Assembly: GCA_037447605.1 (NCBI GenBank)
Contig: CM074811.1
Coordinates: 1,848,941 to 1,912,940, forward strand
Direction of reading: 5' to 3'
DNA length: 64,000 nucleotides
Source: Zygnema circumcarinatum
Lineage: Eukaryota > Streptophyta > Zygnematophyceae > Zygnematales > Zygnemataceae
Positions 58,305 to 64,000 of the stretch are shown here, piece by piece. The number at the start of each line of letters is the position of its first letter. Within the stretch, counting starts at the first letter, position 1. A model generated the notes under the pieces. It ran no database searches and was not told the origin of the DNA. It worked only from the letters and a program-made list of their open reading frames with translations. Made by a program: the position numbers and the translations under genes.

Positions 58305-61300
58305 CTACGTGCACGTGCTGCTTGTCGGGACGCAGACTTTGGCCGCGGTCGTGTACTGCGCCCTGAGGGTGTCCAGAAGCTTCTTAGAGCAGGGCTTGCC
58401 GTTGTTCATCTTCTTGAACGTCTCCTTCTTCGAATAGCACTCCTTCAAATTGATGCAGGTGTGGCTCGCCTGCAGATTGATGGGCTTCCCTTTGCAGCCC
58501 TTCCCCAGGCCCAGATCCGCCGCTTCAAGGCACACCTGCGGGGCAGCGTCGAGGAGACTGTCAGTAGTAGGCGGATGAAAAAAGATGAATCTTGAAAACA
58601 AGGGGGAAACGGAGATTTTCAGTAGCATGAAAAGCATCCGATATTTGAATGCAACAAAAAACACAACTGACGTTGACAGCCTTCAGACGAGGACTTGAAT
58701 AAAAGTCCCGTGGACCCAAGAAAAACCTGCTTATACGCGACTAGGAAAACGAAACAAAAAGACGATCGAGGAGGGTGAACTGGCGGGAGGTTGGAAGGAT
58801 CACTTCGCAAAAACGAAAGTCTACTTTGCTTCGCAACGCTTTAGCCTAGCCTGGCCAAGTGCCAACTCTACTAATCTTAGTTCAAAACCATCAGCACATC
58901 CATCAAATTCCAATTAACATCCTGAAAGAAGTAGACACTCTAACGTGAATGTGAAGTTTATTAGACATTTTAACATCTCCTCGAGAGTGGTGCAAGCTTA
59001 AGGTTGTGCCAATGACTAGGGTAAAGGGAGTGGGACCCTGACTTGTTCCGCACAATAGCATTGGAGATATTATACATTACTTACAAGTGCGCGTTCTGTT
59101 GACCTCTAAAGGAATCTGATGCAATAAGATAGCTCTTAGTGTGTTGTGAAGAGGATTATAATAGATCTCTAGTAAAAATAAAACCAACTTCCCATCAGAT
59201 AGCCTAATGATAACAAAACAAAAATTGACTGCAACGCAACTTTGTAGTGATCTTCAATTTTAACGATTGTGCAGACTCGAATCCAAACATTCCAAAATGA
59301 TCAATAGAAAGACAGGAGCAAACTGTAATACTACGCAGTAGAAGCCATGGGAGGTGGCAAGGAACAAGGCGAAGAGTACCTGCATCGGTAAGGGGAGGAG
59401 GAACTGAAGGAGAAGCGCTCGAAGGTGGACTTCGAGGGGGGAGTCGAGGGCTAGGAAGAGGTGGACGCGAGGGAAGGGGAGGAGGAGACGAGCTTGGAGG
59501 GAGTGGTGAAGGAGGAAGGGGTGGAGGAGACGAGCTTGGAGGGAGTGGTGAGGGAGGAGGAAGGGGTGGAGGAGAAGAGCTTGGAGGGAGTGGTGAAGGA
59601 GGAGGAATGGGTGGAGGAGAAGGGCTTGAAGGGAGTGGTGAAGGCGGAGGAAGGGGTGGAGAAGAGGAGCTCGTAGGGGGTCGCAGAGGAGGGGGTCGAG
59701 GACTGGGAGGAGGTTTACGTGGAGGTGGGCTTCGAGGAAGAGGTGGACGTGGAGGAGGAGAGGGGCTCGGAGTGGGACGCCGAGGAGGAGGTCGAGGACT
59801 CGGAGGAGGTGGACGCGGAGGGGATGATGAAGCTGCAGTATTTCAGGGCATTTTATGAGTTCCCGTTCATTACTAAATATGGACACACTTCTTCCATAGA
59901 TTACATATTTAATCATAACACGTCCTTACAAACGTTCTGGGAAGGTTCAGAACGAAATCGAAACCATTCAGAAGAAAGTAAACTTACTTCAAGTCTTTTC
60001 ACGTGATTTTTCATCATCTGCATCTCCACGGAAAATCAGATCCCTATGTCACTTCTCGAGCTACGCAATTTTTTTTTTGAAAAGTAGCAAGGTCAAACTC
60101 GCAAGTTATCATGCTACTGCAAATGGAGCCGAGATATGTTGTAGCTTGCACGGGATTGGAATGGGTCGAGAAGATTATCAAAAACTTCAACCATGATATC
60201 GGAGCGGCACCCTCGATTCATCCTAATATACTCTGCGCCATTTACTGCATGAGCTTGCAGAGTTCACCAAGTAATACTTGCGATATGATTCTAGAAGTTT
60301 GAGAATTGAACCTCTTCTATTGGCAGAATCACATGGATCGCATTCAGTGTGCTCTACCAGCAACGACAGTGTAAAGTCGATAGTTTCCACAACCTATGCC
60401 ACCCTTTACTTTTCCTTTCTTGCGGAAAGCATATCCAAGCATATCTCCAAGCAGCAGGCTGCAACTCACCACACGTGTCCGATGCCAGCGCATATCCCTT
60501 GTCGCATGTGCACGTGGCCGTGTCGTACCCGCACGTGCCGTGGCTCCTGCACGCTCCCTTTGGAGAACCGCTTTGGCAGAAGGCCGCGCAATCGTGCGGA
60601 GGTCTCTGCTCGTAAGCTGCGCCACATCCTGTGATATAGGCATAAATGCAGTTGTTGTAATAGGATTCGGCGGAGAAGCAATAAGGTTCCCCATTCTGTG
60701 TAATGTTGATTCGCGAGAAGTAGTTGCCTTGGATGTCCAGGTTCAGAAAGTAATCGCCCGAAAGTGTAATGGAGCCAGTCAACTTGTTGTACTTTAACCA
60801 CCTGATGACATTATGAATGGTGCGTTAGAAAGAGAGAGAGAGAGAGAGAGGAACTTTCCAACAGAATCCGTTCAAGTCTTCCTTGTGTCACAGCCCCTAA
60901 AAACATTGACTTGTGCTGTCTGCAAAGTCTCTGACTCCATCTTGACGACCCTACGCAACCTTCAGCCTTCAAACAGTGAACCCCTAAATCTCTAAGCTTT
61001 TCCCTACATCCATTCTACCTGCAATCCCATAAACCCTGAACCCACTAAACCCCCATAGCTTCTAAATCCTTTAACTCATAAGCCGCTAAGCCCCTCGAAC
61101 TTTATGACCTACAATTTTAAGCCTAAACCCTAACCCTAATCCGTAAACTCTAAAATCTCTCGCATGCAAAGTGCAAGTTATTGCACGTCAAAAAAGCCCG
61201 CGCCGTGATTGAAGTGACCAAAAATATGACAGAAGTGACCAAAAATATGAGATAAACCTAATACTCATGCGAGCGCGAAATAAATGTAATTGTTTGAGAG

Positions 61301-63150
61301 GTACAAATGCCCGGCCGAGGGCAAAAAATCCAACTGCAAATACAAGGTTATCGATGCAGCGGTGCTCACAGCTGTTGCAGTTGGGTGAGTTTAGAGATAA
61401 AGCCAGACACTCTCCCCTCTAGTTTGTTGCTGTCCATGTCCCTACAGATATACATAACGAAAAAAAGCTCAGCGAAAATAATAAGGTTGGTTCTGGACAG
61501 GAATAAATGAGGTATTCAACTCCACGTTCTATAGTCGAATTCTCAATCGCAGTCTCACAAAAACGCAGTGGGAGATTAAAAATTTACTCGTATATAAAAA
61601 CCAAAAGTGAAATCAACTATGCGGCAAAGATTTACCACGCAATCATGGATACACAACATCGAAAGTTGCTGCTTTGCAAGATGCCATAAGTCACTGCACT
61701 TATAATTTCAGAAAAAATGCCATACAAATCCATACAAATTCACGAGGTTCCCAATGGAGTTCGGGATGACGCCCTCAGAATTAGTAAAGCGTCTGCATGT
61801 GAATTAGCATCAACCGATCTTCATAAAAAGCTTCACGAGCTCAGCAGATGTTTTGCGGCAAAAAAAGAAAAGAAAAAAAAAATGAAACTCGGTTGAATGA
61901 TTGCTCATATGCAAACCGATGCTCGAAGTTGCCACGTGCCAACCGATCAATGAGCAGCTTCGCGGCATCTCCTCCTCCATGGAGGGCTCTACGCAGCATA
62001 TGGCATGGAGGAGGAGATGCCGCCAAGGGCCACGTGCAGTTCACACGGGGGACATGACGTGACACGACACGGGTCCTCTCAAGGGCGGAAGGCACCGCTC
62101 GCAGGCACCCCCAGGAGGAGGAGTGGCGCAGGGCAGAATCTGAAGTGTATCTGGCACTGCGACGTGATTGGTTGGAAGATTCTTGACACGTCAGTGCGAT
62201 CTGATACGGGGCGAGAGGCTTTCAGCTTCTTAAATACTTACAATTCAGAAAGATGCGCAAGGTTGCCGATAGAATCCGGGATGGACCCCGTGAGGGAATT
62301 CGAAGACAAGACTCTGCCCAAAAAAAAAAAATATAGGAACTGAATAAACATGCTGCCACGACTAGCATTTCTATCCCTTGCATTTTTCTGTCTGGCATGT
62401 CTATCACTTTTATTTCAGATTTACGGGGAAAAATACTCACAATACCTCCAGATTCGCAAGGTTGCCGAAAGAAGCCGGGATAAACCCCGTTAGGGAATTA
62501 TAAGACAAGTCTCTGCCAAAAATGAAAAAAAAATAGGCACTGAATAAATATGCTGCCACGACTAGCATGTCTATCACTTTCATTTCAGATTTATGGGGAA
62601 ATGTACTTACAATATTTGCAGATTCGCAAGGTTGCCGATAGAATCCGGGATAGACCCCGTTAGGACATTATTATGCAAGTCTCTGCCAAAAACAAAGAAA
62701 ATGGGCACTGAATAAACACGCTGCAACGACTAACATTTCTATCACTGGCATTCCTCTGTCTGGCATTTTTATCACTTTCATTTCAGATTTATGGGGAAAT
62801 ATACTTACAAGTATTGCAGATTCGCAAGGTTGCCGATAGAATCCGCGATAGACCCCGTTAGGGAATTAGAATCCAACCGTCTGCCAAAAATACAAAAAGG
62901 GCACTGAATAAACATGCTGCCACGACTAGCATTTCTATTACTGGCACTTCATGGAACGAAGTAACAATTTTTTCAACTTTTTCAGGTTACCGATGGTAGA
63001 TGAAATGGTTCCTTCAACGCCGTAGGACCATAAAAATCCATGGCATGACATGACTAGCATTTCATAAGGCAGGTTAGGAGGGAGAGCGTCAGAAGAAGAA
63101 AGGGCCGCGGGGATAATACTGTGAACATCCCAAACATACAGCACAAGATT
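58305..63150 (-). CDS. LRR, EGF-like, polyproline and Cys-rich (probably secreted) protein
   Basis: Modular gene on the minus strand; likely extracellular, but the N-terminus (signal peptide) is not found. Exons right to left: ~63150-62966 (ends GTISSTIGNLKKLKK), then single-LRR exons 62809-62880, 62611-62682, 62441-62512, 62242-62313 (each 72 bases, e.g. NSLTGSIPDSIGNLANL), a shorter one 61736-61792, and 61370-61441. All share phase 2. Exon 60470-60801 finishes the LRRs (YNKLTGSI) and carries an EGF-like Cys pattern (DCAAFC, GACRSHGTC, ATCTCDKGY). Exon 59380-59832 is ~150 residues of Pro/Ser (SPPPLPPPSPLPPSS repeats), as in LRR-extensins. The last exon, ending at the stop 58305, has ~8 Cys in ~80 residues (VCLEAADLGLGKGC, HTCINLKEC). 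The link from the proline exon to the last exon does not join in phase, so an extra exon is likely. The plant family is not named. Confidence 0.72.
60890..61160. repeat. Degenerate interstitial telomere-like repeat
   Basis: Within an intron of the LRR gene, variants of AAACCCTA recur: CCCATAAACCCTGAACCC, ACTAAACCCCCATAG and the best block CCTAAACCCTAACCCTAATC near 61123-61142. Matches are imperfect and spaced irregularly. Confidence 0.6.
62242..62880 (-). repeat. Tandem duplication of an LRR exon with its intron
   Basis: Four units of about 170-200 bases contain one 72-base LRR exon plus an intron. The introns share GCTGCCACGACTAGCAT and TTTCATTTCAGATTTATGGG. Exon and intron are both conserved between units, so duplication was of the whole exon-intron unit and rather recent. 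Confidence 0.88.
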
Positions 63151-63225
63151 TTCAATGATTATCAGACTTGTCTTTAGAACTTATTTATGAGCAACAATAT
63201 TGACAATTGAAGGGGGAATAATACT

Positions 63226-63495
63226 ATGATAGACTATATCAAGTCTACGGTGCGAAATCGAAACAAAATTCGTCTTTTAGAAAAGAACCAATACACTTTT
63301 GACGTAGATACTAAAGCCACTAAAACTGATGTAAAACGTTGGATAGAAGGTGTGTTCGGAGTCAAAGTAATAGGTATGAATAGTAAACGACTTCCAACCA
63401 AACAAAAAAGGAGAGGACTAACCGCAGGTTATCCAGTACGTTACAAACGCATGATTATCACATTAAATTCAACAGACTCTATTCCAGTGATATAA
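63226..63495 (+). CDS. rpl23: Plastid ribosomal protein L23
   Basis: Large-subunit ribosomal protein of plastids that lines the exit tunnel. The frame is intact, 89 residues, with a purine-rich GAAGGGGGAAT nine bases before the ATG, as in plastid genes. It contains KTDVKRWIEGVFGVKVIGMN and the C-terminal GYPVRYKRMIITL typical of plastid L23. AT-rich codon use differs sharply from the nuclear genes to the left. It is followed after 35 bases by rpl2, the usual plastid order. No damage is visible, so this is either a very recent plastid-to-nucleus insertion or a join of plastid and nuclear sequence in the assembly. In the nucleus it would lack plastid expression signals. Confidence 0.93.
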   Translation: MIDYIKSTVRNRNKIRLLEKNQYTFDVDTKATKTDVKRWIEGVFGVKVIGMNSKRLPTKQKRRGLTAGYPVRYKRMIITLNSTDSIPVI

Positions 63496-63530
63496 ATACA
63501 CTGAGATATTGAACTTACTTATTTTTTATT

Positions 63531-63927
63531 ATGGGCATTCGTTCGTATAAAGCTTATACACCGGGAACACGAAACAGATCTGTATCACAATTTGAAGAAA
63601 TAGTTCAATCTAAACCAGAAAAGCAATTAACTTCCGGACAGCACCGCAAAAAGGGTCGTAATAATCGAGGGGTTATTACTAGTCGTCATAGAGGTGGTGG
63701 TCACAAAAGATTGTATCGTTATATTGATTTTAAACGTGATAAATATAACATGATTGGACGTATAGTCAGTATTGAATACGATCCAAATAGAAACGCACGC
63801 ATATGTTTAACATCTTATTCAGATGGAGAAAAAAGATATATACTTCATGCGCGTGGAATAGCAATAGGCGATCAAATTTTGTCTGATCCAACTGCTCCAA
63901 TTTTACCAGGAAATGCTTTACCTCTGA
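63531..63927 (+). CDS. rpl2: Plastid ribosomal protein L2, exon 1
   Basis: Core large-subunit protein. The first exon is intact and reads [67 protein letters not shown] and GNALPL. The frame runs on for only a few codons into a stop at 63936-63938. This fits the exon ending at 63927 before a group II intron, as in land-plant rpl2 (tobacco exon 1 ends at the same codon). Exon 2 would be to the right of the window. Confidence 0.92.
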
Positions 63928-64000
63928 GTGCGGTATGAATCGTAAATTTACCTAGTCGGTAATTCTGATTCCGACTTGGCCTACAGCGCGGTCAATTAAT
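63928..64000 (+). other. 5' end of the rpl2 group II intron
   Basis: Starts GTGCGG, the group II 5' consensus, followed by GTATGAATCGTAAATTTACC as in domain I starts of rpl2 introns. The rest lies outside the window. Confidence 0.8.

Noticed and set aside
59260-59916. Minus-strand 218-codon frame rich in Leu and His
   Set aside because: Wrong frame of the proline-rich exon; the frame giving SPPP repeats joins the neighbouring exon in phase.

Overview
The window is nuclear DNA of a plant-lineage (streptophyte) eukaryote. The genes are split by many GT-AG introns, mostly 80-400 bases long. Their products align best with plant versions: purple acid phosphatase, NSF, CLU/FRIENDLY, VPS16/VACUOLELESS1, isopentenyl phosphate kinase and plant-type ubiquitin. 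The last ~0.8 kb is plastid DNA, rpl23 followed by rpl2 exon 1 cut by a group II intron. An intron at this rpl2 site is typical of streptophyte plastids. Moderate base composition and genes every ~6-7 kb fit a charophyte-grade alga or bryophyte; I cannot name the species. I assigned exons by hand from reading frame, splice signals and remembered family sequences, so individual boundaries may be off by a base or two.

Layout. 1-1101 (+): 3' end of a purple acid phosphatase. 2852-10195 (-): complete NSF ATPase in about 21 exons. 10555-11660 (+): tiny membrane-protein gene sharing a ~360-base divergent promoter with NSF. 11965-13520 (+): YfcE/VPS29-like metallophosphoesterase with one frame problem. 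14203-15240 (-): METTL21-type methyltransferase with telo-box motifs just upstream. 16301-30437 (-): CLU/FRIENDLY mitochondrial-distribution protein, 21 exons. 31448-38441 (+): VPS16, 17 exons, head-to-head with CLU across a pyrimidine-rich 1-kb spacer. 40585-44110 (+): isopentenyl phosphate kinase, 12 exons. 44871-48336 (-): TMEM33/Pom33-like ER protein, 10 exons, tail-to-tail with IPK. 51973-55567 (-): two polyubiquitin genes produced by a tandem segmental duplication. 56462-57167: a fold-back, MITE-like element. 58305-63150 (-): a gene for a leucine-rich-repeat, EGF-like, polyproline, Cys-rich protein whose LRRs lie on tandemly duplicated exons. 63226-64000: plastid DNA.

Functional themes. 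NSF (SNARE recycling), VPS16 (HOPS/CORVET tethering) and the TMEM33-like protein serve membranes and traffic. CLU handles mitochondrial distribution and mRNA, IPK belongs to isoprenoid metabolism, and polyubiquitin supplies ubiquitin. I see no operon-like pathway cluster; these are ordinary independent eukaryotic genes. The most unusual material lies between 48 and 64 kb: the duplicated ubiquitin block with a diverged paralog and a decayed ubiquitin unit, the inverted-repeat element, a dispersed repeat family, the modular LRR gene and the plastid insert.
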